Source of the DNA: Lachnospiraceae bacterium
Lineage (GTDB): Bacteria; Bacillota; Clostridia; Lachnospirales; Lachnospiraceae
DNA length: 64,000 nt
Assembly (NCBI GenBank): GCA_900752065.1
Contig: CAADTT010000136.1
Coordinates: 1-64,000, forward strand
Direction of reading: 5' to 3'
The notes under the pieces were generated by a model. That model did no database searches. It was not told the DNA's origin and saw nothing but the letters and a program-made list of their open reading frames with translations. The position numbers and the translations under genes are program-made. Position 1 is the first letter of the stretch; every line of letters begins with the position of its first letter. Positions 50,038-59,754 of the stretch are shown here, piece after piece.

Positions 50038-53000
50038 ATGAAGCAGAAATTTAAAAAGGTATTTGCAATGCTGCTCAGTTTATGTCTGGTGCTGGGAATG
50101 GTTCAGATTCCGGCGATGACAGGCAAAGCGGCAGCGGCTGACGGTGAGATTGATACGTCAGAGGAAGGCTATGCAGTGGTAAAGTATTATACGGATACAG
50201 AAACTGCAGTTTCATCTGCACAGACGAAGAATGAGAGAGTATCCGACTTCTTTGAAGGAACAGAGTCTATGATTTGGTCGGTAGACTTCAAGACTACAGA
50301 ATCAAAGCTTCAGTCTCTGCTCACACTGGAATATAGTACATCAAAGTATATGACATTATTTCTCCGCGACGGCAATAAAGTCGGACTGGAGACAAAAGAG
50401 GGAACAAACCTTGGTCCTACTGTGGCGAAAAGCTATACGGACGGAGCGTGGCATACGCTGAAGCTGGAGATGACAAAGAATCAGAAAGCGATTCTTTCTT
50501 TAGATGATGCAGTGGTGGTACAGTCAGAAAACGCACCCACCTGTATTGCGACTCTGAGCTGGACGCCGGATACGTTTACCATTGGCGGTATGACAAATTA
50601 CAGCAGCAAGAGTGGATGGACATTTTCGGGCAGCTTACGTAATATTGTGATGAAAAAGAAAGTGGCGGGTCCCATGCCGGCACCTGTTTACACGGAGAAA
50701 AATCCGAAAGCAGACAGTACATCCCAGAATATCGGAAATTTAACAAATTCAACGTTCCAAATGACATTCCGCCGCACAGAAGCATCTGAGACGGAGGAAA
50801 CATTGGCAGAATTTGGCTCAAACGGCAAAATTTCCGTGGATGCCTCAAAGGTCAGCATTGCACTGGGGGACAGCAAAGCAGAGGTCCAGGTAGAAAACAC
50901 GAGTCTTGCGACAACAAAGTGGCATAACCTTGCGATAACGGCAAATGGTGCAAAAGCGAGTGTTTATGTAGATGGCGTTATGGCAGGAGAGACAGATTTT
51001 TCCGGTACACTTTCCGGTGCATTGAAATATGGAAACGTATATATTTCTGAAGTCAGTGTTTATGACAAAGCATTGAGCGAAGAACAGATTGCAACGCTCC
51101 ATGAGACAACGTTATCTTCCGCTTATCCTGACGGCACAGAGAAAATGGAGGGATATGAAAAAACTCCAAACAGAGAAGTCTTTAATTCAGGATTTGACGG
51201 ATCCGTGGCATACCGTATTCCGGGAATTGCTGTTTCTGAAAAGACCGGAACGGTGATCACATCTATTGATAAACGCTGGGATCATTCAGGTGACGTAGGT
51301 AAGATCGATACAGTCATCCGCAGAAGTGAGGACAATGGAAAAACCTGGAGCCCGGTCATTCCGGTCATTGATATGCCGGATAGTGATGCCTATACAGTAG
51401 ACCCGTCACTGGCAGTAGACAATGACCCGGACAGCCCATATTACGGCAGGATTTACTGTCTGGTGGATATGTATCCATACAACATCGGTCTGTGGGCGTC
51501 TAAGCCTGGTACCGGATATCGGGAGGTAGACGGTGTACAGTGCCGGATACTGTATGACAGTGCAAAGAATGAATATATTATGAAGCCTGACGGAACTGTG
51601 TATGACAGCAATGGCAATCAGACAGCGTATCAGGTGGAGACAGAGGCAGCAGCGCCTTACAAGGATCTGGGAGCCCTGTACAAAGATGGTCAGAGAATCG
51701 GCAGTATTTACAAGAACAGCGAACTTGTGATCTATGAGACAACATATCTGTGGGTAAGTTACAGTGATGACGACGGTTTGACCTGGTCACTGCCAAAAGA
51801 TATCACACCGGAGGTCAAGGATGACTGGATGTGTTTCCATGGCACAGGACCGGGGCATGGCATCCAGCTTCAGAATGGGCGCATTATGTTCCCAACCTAC
51901 TGCAGCCATACGGGGCAGACTTCAGCATTGTCATCCTTACATGTCTATACGGATGATGGAGGAGCGACCTGGCACAGAGGGGCATCGCCAAACGATGTAT
52001 CAGAGACCTCCAGCGCAGCGAATAGCACCAGGCAATTAAACGAAAACACCATTGTCCAGTTAGACAACGGGCATCTGATTCAGTTTATGAAAAACAGTAC
52101 CGCAAATGTAGCAATGGCCATCAGCACGGACAATGGCGCAAGCTGGGGACAGGTTACTTATGCACAGGGCATTCCGGAGCCATACTGTAATCTGACATCC
52201 CTCCACTATCCGGAGAAGATTGTGGATCCCAGGGATGGGATAGCAAAAGAGGCCATCATATTTGCCAATCCGAGAGGAACGACGAATTTTACCGGGAATG
52301 GAAGAGAGGGAGGTACGGTCCGTATTGCGTTTGTAAATTCGGACGACACTCTTGACTGGGCATATTCCAAGCTGATCGAAGAGAATAAATTTGTCTACTG
52401 CTCTATCGCAGCTATGAACAATGGCAATATCGCTATGATTTACGAGCAGGAAGGGTATGCGATGATCGGCGCGGCATTTACTTCCTTTAGCCCGGAATAT
52501 ATCATGGACAGCAACGTTTACGAAAATACACCTGTCCCGACGGATGTTACAACAACGGTACAGGATGCGAACGGACAGCCTGCAGCGGAATTGGCTCCGG
52601 GCAATAAGGTGAATATTCAGGTGACATTTTCCCAGAATGTATTTGCGGCAGGAAATGTGACGTTGAATGTGAAGGCAGGCAACAGGACAAAAGAAGCTGT
52701 ACTGGCAGGAAATGTGGCAGCGAACAAGCTGGAGTTTGTTTATACGGTCGATGAGTCAGATGAAGGAACGCTGACAGCAACGGGCGAAGTAAATGTAAAA
52801 GACGGCGGCGCAGCCGAAACGATTTACAATGTGAGTCTGACAGATAAACCATGCGTTACAAAAGAAACGGTTGTCGGCGAGATAGCAGCAGGAGCGGAAG
52901 ATGCTCTGTTTGCGGAGCTTCCTACAGAGGGTATGAGTGCAACGGCAGGAAGTGCCGCAGGTGACGGCGCTGCCTCCAATGTTCTTGATGGAAACCGGGA

Positions 53001-54558
53001 TACCATCTGGCATTCCCTTTACCCGGCAGACAATGGCGTTCGTGAAAAACATTATATTACGATTGCTCTTGGAGAAACCTGTCTGGTAAAAGGACTCGTA
53101 TATACTCCGAGAAATGGCGGCGGAAACGGCAATTTTAAGGATTATCAGATCGAAGTCAGCACAAACGGAACGGATTTCACTCCTGTGGCATCCGGAAGCT
53201 GGATGAGAAACGCAGATACAAAAACCACGAAATTTTATGGCGCAGTGCTTGCGTCCCACGTAAGGCTTCGTTCTATAGACAGTGGCGATGATTTTGCGAG
53301 TGCGGCTGAAATCAGAATTATCGGAAGTAAAGATACCAGTGTGGCATCGGATAAAACAGCCCTCTTGAAAGCATTGGCGGAGGTAGAAGCCTATGGCGAC
53401 AGGCTGGCCATGGCCGGCAGTACCGGAAATCTGGAGGAAGCCTTGAAAGCAGCCCGGCAGACGGCAAAGGATTCCAGGGCAGACGAAGCGGCGATTGCAG
53501 AGGCGGCACAGAAGCTGAGTGCAGCTATGGCTGAAATTTCCGGATCTGCAAGAAACAATCTTCAATCTGCGATTGCAAAGGGAAATGAAAAGGTTCAGGA
53601 AAATTATAACCTTACAACATGGACGGCATATGCGCAGGCTCTTGCAGCGGCAGGAGAGATCACATCCGCTTCCAGTGAAAAAGAAGTTCTTATTGCATAT
53701 TTGAATCTTCTTGAGGCGGAGAAAAATCTTGCTTTTTCAGCAGCAGGAGATACGGCAATGCTTTCGGAAGTAAAAGCAGAAGCCAGCGCAGTGGTGGAAA
53801 ATGAGAAGGCGGTTATAGAAGCAGGGCAGAAGAATTATACAAATGAGTCCTGGCAGCAGTATGAGAGTGCATATAACAGGCTGAACAAAGCAGCACAGGA
53901 CGCAACAAGCGCCACTGCGTTAAAGCAGTACATGCAGATGTTACAAAATGCGAAAGCGGCACTTGCATTAAAGGCGGATGCGACATCCGAACCGGATCCA
54001 GAACCGACTCCGGATCCCAAACCAACCCCGGACCCCAAACCAACTCCGGACATCAAACCGACTCCGGACATCAAACCGACCCCGGACATCAAACCGACCC
54101 CAATTCCGGATCCGGCGTCCTCCCTCACAGCAGGCAAGACCTACCAGACTGCAGACGGACTGAAATATAAAGTATTAAGCGCTGATAAGAAAACGGTATC
54201 TCTTGTAGGAACAGCAAACAAAAAGAAGCTGAAAAAACTGACTGTGAAATCATCCGTGAAGGTTGAAGGTGTAAACTGTAAAGTAACGTCCGTTGACGCG
54301 AAAGCTTTCAGCGGGTGCAAAAAGCTTACGAAGGTGACGGTTGGTGCCAATGTGACATCTATTGGGAAACAGGCATTTTCAGGATGTGGAAAGCTGAAAA
54401 CGATCGTGATCAAGAGCAAGTCCTTAAAGAAGGTTGGAGTAAAGGCATTCAAGGGAATCTATAAGAAAGCAGTTATCAAGGTTCCAAAAGCAAAACGAAC
54501 AAAATACAGAAAACTGCTTGCAAAGAAAGGCCAGGCATCAACAGTAAAGATTAAATAA
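50038..54558 (+). CDS. nanH: Secreted multidomain sialidase (GH33)
   Basis: This 1506-residue protein begins with a signal peptide (about 1-35), then two lectin-like LamG/CBM40-type regions (about 45-205 and 225-360). A GH33 catalytic domain (about 375-810) has R393 in YRIP, Asp boxes at about 430, 576, 638 and 696, and the likely nucleophile Y787 before CSIAAMNNG. It also has an insertion between the first two Asp boxes. A discoidin-type (CBM32-like) domain (about 965-1098), helical FIVAR-like repeats, a Pro-rich linker (about 1323-1357) and a BspA-like Leu-rich C terminus follow. It has no LPxTG motif. It would release sialic acid from mucin glycans. ATG 50038 follows AAAAAGGAG; an upstream in-frame GTG at 49993 is less likely. 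Confidence 0.92.
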   Translation: MKQKFKKVFAMLLSLCLVLGMVQIPAMTGKAAAADGEIDTSEEGYAVVKYYTDTETAVSSAQTKNERVSDFFEGTESMIWSVDFKTTESKLQSLLTLEYSTSKYMTLFLRDGNKVGLETKEGTNLGPTVAKSYTDGAWHTLKLEMTKNQKAILSLDDAVVVQSENAPTCIATLSWTPDTFTIGGMTNYSSKSGWTFSGSLRNIVMKKKVAGPMPAPVYTEKNPKADSTSQNIGNLTNSTFQMTFRRTEASETEETLAEFGSNGKISVDASKVSIALGDSKAEVQVENTSLATTKWHNLAITANGAKASVYVDGVMAGETDFSGTLSGALKYGNVYISEVSVYDKALSEEQIATLHETTLSSAYPDGTEKMEGYEKTPNREVFNSGFDGSVAYRIPGIAVSEKTGTVITSIDKRWDHSGDVGKIDTVIRRSEDNGKTWSPVIPVIDMPDSDAYTVDPSLAVDNDPDSPYYGRIYCLVDMYPYNIGLWASKPGTGYREVDGVQCRILYDSAKNEYIMKPDGTVYDSNGNQTAYQVETEAAAPYKDLGALYKDGQRIGSIYKNSELVIYETTYLWVSYSDDDGLTWSLPKDITPEVKDDWMCFHGTGPGHGIQLQNGRIMFPTYCSHTGQTSALSSLHVYTDDGGATWHRGASPNDVSETSSAANSTRQLNENTIVQLDNGHLIQFMKNSTANVAMAISTDNGASWGQVTYAQGIPEPYCNLTSLHYPEKIVDPRDGIAKEAIIFANPRGTTNFTGNGREGGTVRIAFVNSDDTLDWAYSKLIEENKFVYCSIAAMNNGNIAMIYEQEGYAMIGAAFTSFSPEYIMDSNVYENTPVPTDVTTTVQDANGQPAAELAPGNKVNIQVTFSQNVFAAGNVTLNVKAGNRTKEAVLAGNVAANKLEFVYTVDESDEGTLTATGEVNVKDGGAAETIYNVSLTDKPCVTKETVVGEIAAGAEDALFAELPTEGMSATAGSAAGDGAASNVLDGNRDTIWHSLYPADNGVREKHYITIALGETCLVKGLVYTPRNGGGNGNFKDYQIEVSTNGTDFTPVASGSWMRNADTKTTKFYGAVLASHVRLRSIDSGDDFASAAEIRIIGSKDTSVASDKTALLKALAEVEAYGDRLAMAGSTGNLEEALKAARQTAKDSRADEAAIAEAAQKLSAAMAEISGSARNNLQSAIAKGNEKVQENYNLTTWTAYAQALAAAGEITSASSEKEVLIAYLNLLEAEKNLAFSAAGDTAMLSEVKAEASAVVENEKAVIEAGQKNYTNESWQQYESAYNRLNKAAQDATSATALKQYMQMLQNAKAALALKADATSEPDPEPTPDPKPTPDPKPTPDIKPTPDIKPTPDIKPTPIPDPASSLTAGKTYQTADGLKYKVLSADKKTVSLVGTANKKKLKKLTVKSSVKVEGVNCKVTSVDAKAFSGCKKLTKVTVGANVTSIGKQAFSGCGKLKTIVIKSKSLKKVGVKAFKGIYKKAVIKVPKAKRTKYRKLLAKKGQASTVKIK
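54004..54110 (+). repeat. 18-bp tandem repeat encoding the sialidase Pro-rich linker
   Basis: Five 18-bp units (start points 54004, 54022, 54040, 54058, 54076) and a partial sixth encode PTPDPK or PTPDIK. The last three full units are almost identical, so copy number may vary by slippage without changing frame. Confidence 0.85.
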
Positions 54559-54565
54559 AGGCTAA

Positions 54566-54606
54566 AAAACTCCCCGTTCCCATGTAAAAGGGATTCGGGG
54601 AGTTTT
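54566..54606. terminator. Bidirectional terminator between the sialidase gene and SASP
   Basis: AAAACTCCCCG (54566-54576) pairs perfectly with CGGGGAGTTTT (54596-54606), with A and T runs on both sides. Confidence 0.85.
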
Positions 54607-54632
54607 CAGCTTTTCGGTTAAAATACGAAAAG

Positions 54633-54851
54633 TTAGAACTGAGAAGTTCCGTTTGTCATCTGGCGCTCCTGTGCCTCAATCATCTTTTTCACCATATAGC
54701 CGCCGACAGAACCGTTCTGCTTAGAGGTCAGGTCGCCGTTGTATCCCTCTTTCAGAGGTACTCCGATTTCCTGTGCCACTTCCATTTTAAAACGGTCTAA
54801 TGCACTCTTTGCTTCCGGTACTGCTGCTGTGTTTGAAGATCTGTTTGACAT
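54633..54851 (-). CDS. Alpha/beta-type small acid-soluble spore protein
   Basis: This 72-residue protein has the two SASP signatures: the protease-cleavage region KMEVAQEIGVPL and the C-terminal GYNGDLTSKQNGSVGGYMVKK. SASPs coat spore DNA and protect it from UV and heat. The start at 54851 (minus strand) follows AAAGGAGG. The upstream CATACTA fits forespore sigma-G expression. Confidence 0.96.
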   Translation of the reverse strand: MSNRSSNTAAVPEAKSALDRFKMEVAQEIGVPLKEGYNGDLTSKQNGSVGGYMVKKMIEAQERQMTNGTSQF

Positions 54852-54923
54852 AATATAACGCCTCCTTTTGAATTTCCTATTCTTTTTTCTTTTGATTTCA
54901 TTTGCAATTTTTAGTTGCAATTC

Positions 54924-54953
54924 TAGTATGTGAATTAAAAAGTTTTTTAAACA
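54924..54953 (-). promoter_or_regulatory. Sigma-G-like promoter of the SASP gene
   Basis: On the minus strand CATACTA (complement of 54924-54930) matches the sigma-G -10 consensus. A weak TGTTTA-like -35 lies 17 bases upstream. The gene type supports this reading. Confidence 0.55.
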
Positions 54954-55071
54954 GGAAATGAATGGTTTTTTTTGAATTTAATTGAAAAAAGTATAAAATA
55001 GTCTTTTCTCTTTGATAGAAACCATGATATAATTGTTAGGAATGGAGAAAAATATTAATGAGGTAAATGAC

Positions 55072-55458
55072 ATGAACGTAGGCTTAATAGCGCACAATGA
55101 AAAAAGAGCGCTTCTTGAAGATTTCTGCGTGGCATACAAGAAGATCCTTGAAAAACACAATCTTTATGCCACAGGAATAACAGGAAGGCGTGTTGAGGAA
55201 GTAACAAACCTGAAGGTATACAAATTTCTGCCGGGAAGCCTGGGAGGGGATAAGCAGTTTATGGAAATGATCAGCCGGGATGAAATGGATATGGTGATTT
55301 TTTTCTACAGCCCGATCCTTGCAGATCCAAAAGAACCGAGTATGGAACAAATTTCAAAATGCTGTGACCGTTATAATATTCCGATTGCGACCAATATTGC
55401 CACAGCAGAATCATTGATCCTTGGATTATCACACGGGGATCTGGAATGGAGAGAGTAA
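55072..55458 (+). CDS. mgsA: Methylglyoxal synthase
   Basis: This 128-residue protein starts MNVGLIAHNEKRALLEDF. It has the conserved phosphate-binding region LPGSLGGDKQ and the motif ADPKEPSMEQISKCCD, close to the family pattern of dihydroxyacetone-phosphate-binding residues. It converts dihydroxyacetone phosphate to methylglyoxal and inorganic phosphate. ATG 55072 is preferred (GAGGT seven bases before); ATG 55042 lies too close to the -10 TATAAT (55028-55033). The next gene, a phosphate transporter, starts one base after its stop codon. Confidence 0.88.
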   Translation: MNVGLIAHNEKRALLEDFCVAYKKILEKHNLYATGITGRRVEEVTNLKVYKFLPGSLGGDKQFMEMISRDEMDMVIFFYSPILADPKEPSMEQISKCCDRYNIPIATNIATAESLILGLSHGDLEWRE

Positions 55459-55459
55459 A

Positions 55460-57133
55460 ATGTCGATCAATGATATAGAAAATCTGTTTTTATTCGCCGG
55501 AGGTCTGGGGATGTTTCTTTATGGCATGCACAGCATGTCAGATGGTATCCAGAAATCTGCCGGCAAGAAGATGCAGGAGCTTTTAGGTATCCTGACAAAT
55601 AACCGTCTCATGGGAGTTCTTGTAGGAACTCTCGTCACAGCCATTATACAGAGCAGCGGTGCCACCACGGTTATGGTGGTAGGATTTGTAAATGCAGGAA
55701 TTATGAGTCTGGGACAGGCCGTAGGCGTCATCATGGGCGCAAACATCGGCACTTGTATCACATCCTGGATCGTCTCGCTGGGGCAGCTTGGAGACAGCTT
55801 TAAGGCCATCTCACCGTCCCTGTATGCACCGCTTCTGGTAGGGATCGGCGCGTTTTTCATTATGTTTTCGAAAAAGCAGAAGAGGCAGATTACCGGAGAG
55901 ATCATCATCGGTCTGGGACTTCTGTTCATTGGTCTTGATTTCATGAAGGGAGCGGCTTCCGCCTATACGCACCTTCCGATTTTCACGCAGGCATTTATCC
56001 TGTTTGGAAACAATCCGCTGCTGGGTATCGGCATCGGTATCCTTGTCACTGCCATCATGCAGAGTTCTTCGGCATCGGTGGGCGTTCTTCAGACGCTGGC
56101 GTCTATGGGCGGCGTGGTGACGACAAGCTCTGCTGTCTATATCGGTCTTGGTTCCAACATCGGCTCCACCGTAACGGCGCTGCTTTCTAGTATCGGTGCA
56201 TCACGAAATGCAAAGAGAGCAGCAATGATCCATTTGACCTTTAATGTAATAGGTGTGACTATCTTTGGTACGATATTTTTTATATTCTTTAAATTCATGC
56301 CTCAGTACGGCATGGCAGGGATCAACAGTGTGGGAATCTCCATTTTCCACACAGGTTTCAGCATTGCCCGCACGATTCTGATGTTTCCCTTTGCGGATAA
56401 GCTGGTATCCCTTTCCGGGATTCTGGTAAAGGAAAAGCAGGATGTAAAGGAAGTGGCAGACAGCGAGGAGAAGCAGACGCTGCGCCATTTGGACAAACGT
56501 ATTTTGGAGACGCCGTCCTTTGCTGTGGAAAATGCAATTCTTGAGGTTGTACATATGGGTAAAATTGTTTCCGAAAACCTGCATCGTGCCTTTGATGCAG
56601 TTCTGAAGCATGACACAGACAAGATTGAAGAGATTTATAAGACAGAAAAGACCATTAATGCTATGGAAAAGCTGATTACAGAATATCTGGTTCAGATCAG
56701 CAACCTGTCTCTGAATGAAGAGCAGCATAACATAGTCAATAACCTGTTTTATTCTGTCAGTGACATTGAAAGAGTCGGCGACCATGTAGAAAATATTGCT
56801 GAGCTGGTAGATATGAAGGACGGGAATTCCTTTGAATTTTCTGACAGCGCCATGACGGAGATGGAAGAGATCATGGGACTGGTGGCGAATGCTTTTCGTT
56901 ATTCTATGAAAGCGAGAGAAGAACGAAGCGTTGCCGATGCTGTGAAGGTTGGAAAGTATGAAGATATGGTGGACAGCATGGAAGAAGAGCTTCGGGAAAA
57001 GCATATCGAGCGCCTGTCAAAGCAGCTTTGCGCCCCTTCAAACGGTGTGATCTTTCTGGATATTATCAGCAATCTGGAGCGTATTTCCGACCATGCCTAT
57101 AACCTGGCAGGATATGTGATCTCAGAACAATAA
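55460..57133 (+). CDS. Na/Pi cotransporter with PhoU-like C-terminal domain
   Basis: This 557-residue membrane protein has the NptA-type repeat of hydrophobic segments (GGLGMFLYGMHSMSDG near the start; two QSSSA/QSSGA-like motifs typical of the family). A long helical PhoU-like C-terminal part (about 340-545) follows. It would move phosphate with Na+. It is coupled to mgsA by one base and lies 53 bases before the PhoP-PhoR genes, so it belongs to a phosphate-response block. Confidence 0.92.
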   Translation: MSINDIENLFLFAGGLGMFLYGMHSMSDGIQKSAGKKMQELLGILTNNRLMGVLVGTLVTAIIQSSGATTVMVVGFVNAGIMSLGQAVGVIMGANIGTCITSWIVSLGQLGDSFKAISPSLYAPLLVGIGAFFIMFSKKQKRQITGEIIIGLGLLFIGLDFMKGAASAYTHLPIFTQAFILFGNNPLLGIGIGILVTAIMQSSSASVGVLQTLASMGGVVTTSSAVYIGLGSNIGSTVTALLSSIGASRNAKRAAMIHLTFNVIGVTIFGTIFFIFFKFMPQYGMAGINSVGISIFHTGFSIARTILMFPFADKLVSLSGILVKEKQDVKEVADSEEKQTLRHLDKRILETPSFAVENAILEVVHMGKIVSENLHRAFDAVLKHDTDKIEEIYKTEKTINAMEKLITEYLVQISNLSLNEEQHNIVNNLFYSVSDIERVGDHVENIAELVDMKDGNSFEFSDSAMTEMEEIMGLVANAFRYSMKAREERSVADAVKVGKYEDMVDSMEEELREKHIERLSKQLCAPSNGVIFLDIISNLERISDHAYNLAGYVISEQ

Positions 57134-57186
57134 AGCAGGAGAGCCTGCATTGTACAGCCGGCGTCGTTATATAAGAGAGGAATATT

Positions 57187-57873
57187 ATGGGAAATTGTAT
57201 TTATTGCGTGGAAGATGACGCAAACATCCGGGAACTCGTTGTATATGCGCTTAAAACAGCAGGTTATGAAGGAGTCGGCTTCTCATGTGCCTCCGATTTT
57301 TATAAGCATACAGCCAAAGAAAAACCGAGCCTGATCCTTCTGGATATTATGCTGCCGGATGAAGATGGTTTTTCTATCCTGAAAAAGCTGAAAAGCACGA
57401 AGGAACTGAAAAAGATTCCGGTCATCATGCTGACGGCAAAGACAGCGGAATACGATAAGGTTCGCGGTCTGGATGCCGGGGCGGACGATTATGTGACAAA
57501 GCCCTTTGGTGTGATGGAACTGCTTTCCCGTGTGAAAGCAGTTTTGCGCCGTACGGAGGCAGACGCTGAGGAGAGCAGCGTTATTGCTCTGGGAGACCTG
57601 CGGGTGGATGAACAGAAGCATGAGGTTTTTGTAAAGGAAACACCTGTGACCCTCACCTTTAAGGAATTTGAGCTTCTCGCGTATCTTTTGAAAAATAAAG
57701 GAATTGTACTTTCCAGGGACAAGATTCTGGATGTGATCTGGAATTACGAGTATGAAGGGGAAAGCCGTACCGTGGATGTACATATCGGTTCTCTGCGCCA
57801 GAAGCTGGGAACATGCGGGGATATGATCAAAACCATTCGCGGCGTGGGCTACAAGATAGGAGATTCCAAATGA
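57187..57873 (+). CDS. phoP: Response regulator, PhoP/OmpR family
   Basis: This 228-residue protein has a receiver domain with D10-D11, the phosphorylation site D53 (LILLDIMLPDEDG) and K near 104. A winged-helix DNA-binding domain (about 130-225) contains TFKEFELLAYLLKNKG and SRTVDVHIGSLRQKLG. The adjacent PhoR-type kinase and the pst operon indicate that it senses phosphate limitation and activates pst. The stop codon overlaps the kinase start. Confidence 0.92.
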   Translation: MGNCIYCVEDDANIRELVVYALKTAGYEGVGFSCASDFYKHTAKEKPSLILLDIMLPDEDGFSILKKLKSTKELKKIPVIMLTAKTAEYDKVRGLDAGADDYVTKPFGVMELLSRVKAVLRRTEADAEESSVIALGDLRVDEQKHEVFVKETPVTLTFKEFELLAYLLKNKGIVLSRDKILDVIWNYEYEGESRTVDVHIGSLRQKLGTCGDMIKTIRGVGYKIGDSK

Positions 57874-59537
57874 AAAAAAGGATTTATAAAAATATCCTGG
57901 GATTGGCAGTGATGACCATACTGCTGATCTCCGGGATATTTGTGTATTTTTATAATCAGAGCATGCACCGGGAGATGCAGGAACAGGTGAGGACGGAGGC
58001 TTACTGTACGGCTGCGGCCTTTGAGGTGAAGGGGAATGATCTGGAATATCTGGATAAGCTGAAGGAGAAAGGAAACCGCAGGGTTTCTCTGGTGGGGACG
58101 GATGGCAAGGTCCTCTATGACAGCGCCGCCAGTATCTATGGCCTGGAAAATCATGCGGAGCGTCCGGAAATCCAGGATGCCATAAAAAACGGAGCAGGAT
58201 CCGATACGCGTCTCTCTGACACCCTGAAAACAGAGACTTACTACTATGCAATTAAGCTGTCTGACGGGAGAATTCTGCGGCTGGCGATTGAAGTAAAAAG
58301 CAATCTGACTACGTTTATCGATCTGCTGCCTCTGCTCACCAGCGTGGCAGCTCTTATCCTGCTCTGCGCCTGTCTGGTGGCCCACAGACTGGCTTTCGGA
58401 ATCGCAGACAGAGTAAATAAGATTGATCTGAAAAATCCTACAAAGGAGGGAAACTTTGAGGAACTTTGGCCTCTTCTTCATAAAATCGAAAAGCAGAATA
58501 CGCAGCTCAAGGAGCAGATGGAAAATCTGATGGATCAGGAAGAAAAATTTATGACCATCACAAAAAATATGTCGGAGGGGCTGATTCTGCTGGACACCAG
58601 TTCCAAGATCCTTTTTATTAACCAGAGCTGCAAGGAGCTTTTTGATGTGCCTTCTATCCGCTATGAGGGGAAGCATATCTCCACTTTCAATAGCAGTGAG
58701 CAGCTCGAAGAGACGGTCAGCGCCGCTCTGAAAGGAGAATCCTACAGCGCCATGCTCCGGCTTCCAGAAAAGCAGGTACAGTTTTGGGGAAATCCGGTGC
58801 GTGAGAACGACCAGGTGACAGGCGCCGTCCTTTTTGTGATGGATGTGACGACAAACCAGAAGGCGGAGCAGCTCAGAAAAGAATTTTCCGCCAATGTTTC
58901 TCACGAGTTAAAGACTCCTCTGACCTCTATTTCAGGGTTTGCGGAGCTGATGCAGAATAATCTGGTACAGCCTGCGGATATTCCTGTTTTCGCAGGGAAA
59001 ATCTATGATGAAGCACAGCGGCTGCTGACGCTGGTGAACGATATCATCCGTATCAGCCAGTTGGATGAAAAAGACAGCCGTATCGCCAAAGAGTCGGTAG
59101 ATCTGTATCAGGTGGCAGAAGAGGTCTGCACCCGCCTGGCCCCGGTAGCGGAAAAGGCTTCTGTGAGAGTGCGGCTGAAGGGAAAACATGTGACCATATG
59201 GGCCGTCCGCCAGATCATGTATGATCTGATCTACAATCTTTGCGAAAATGGAATCAAGTATAACGTGGAAGATGGTTCTGTGACTGTATCCATCTATGAA
59301 AATAAGGAGCATTCCGTTATCCGGGTGGCGGATACAGGGATCGGTATTCCCATGGAATACCAGGAACGGATTTTTGAACGGTTCTACCGTATTGATAAGA
59401 GCCATTCCAAGCAGACGGGAGGAACCGGATTGGGTCTGTCCATTGTAAAGCACGCCGTGGAGTATCAGGGCGGATATATTGAGATCCACAGTAATAAAGA
59501 AGAAGGAACCACGATCACGGTTCATCTTCAGGAATAA
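57870..59537 (+). CDS. phoR: Sensor histidine kinase, PhoR-type
   Basis: This 555-residue protein has two membrane helices (about 10-30 and 168-188) framing an extracytoplasmic sensor domain. A PAS-like domain, the phosphoacceptor H345 in SANVSHELKTPL and a C-terminal ATPase domain with N, G1 and G2 boxes (LCENGIKYN, DTGIGIP, GGTGLGLSI) follow. It would phosphorylate PhoP. The start ATG overlaps the phoP stop codon (ATGA). Confidence 0.93.
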   Translation: MKKRIYKNILGLAVMTILLISGIFVYFYNQSMHREMQEQVRTEAYCTAAAFEVKGNDLEYLDKLKEKGNRRVSLVGTDGKVLYDSAASIYGLENHAERPEIQDAIKNGAGSDTRLSDTLKTETYYYAIKLSDGRILRLAIEVKSNLTTFIDLLPLLTSVAALILLCACLVAHRLAFGIADRVNKIDLKNPTKEGNFEELWPLLHKIEKQNTQLKEQMENLMDQEEKFMTITKNMSEGLILLDTSSKILFINQSCKELFDVPSIRYEGKHISTFNSSEQLEETVSAALKGESYSAMLRLPEKQVQFWGNPVRENDQVTGAVLFVMDVTTNQKAEQLRKEFSANVSHELKTPLTSISGFAELMQNNLVQPADIPVFAGKIYDEAQRLLTLVNDIIRISQLDEKDSRIAKESVDLYQVAEEVCTRLAPVAEKASVRVRLKGKHVTIWAVRQIMYDLIYNLCENGIKYNVEDGSVTVSIYENKEHSVIRVADTGIGIPMEYQERIFERFYRIDKSHSKQTGGTGLGLSIVKHAVEYQGGYIEIHSNKEEGTTITVHLQE

Positions 59538-59563
59538 GGGCTGCGAAAGCAGCCCGTTTTTTT
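59538..59563 (+). terminator. Terminator after phoR
   Basis: GGGCTGC (59538-59544) pairs with GCAGCCC (59549-59555) across GAAA and is followed by G and a run of T. Confidence 0.85.
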
Positions 59564-59589
59564 ATATCATAGGAAACTGTTTTTTTACT

Positions 59590-59645
59590 TGAATTTTACA
59601 ATTGTCATATGATTTCTTGACCTCCGGTATGTAGAATTCATACTT
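59590..59645 (+). promoter_or_regulatory. pst promoter with possible Pho-box sequence
   Basis: TTGACC (59617-59622), 16-17 bases, CATACT/ATACTT (59639-59645). Upstream, TTTTACAATTGTCATAT (about 59594-59610) contains a TTTACA element like the TTAACA repeats bound by PhoP in Bacillus. I see one clear copy rather than the usual four. Confidence 0.45.
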
Positions 59646-59754
59646 GTAAGATTTCGTTAGAAGCTTTCATTCAGCATCCATTTTAAGAGATAGACAGTTC
59701 CGGCGATGCCTGCTGTGAAAGCAGAAAACCTGTAATTTGATGGAGGAAAAGAAA

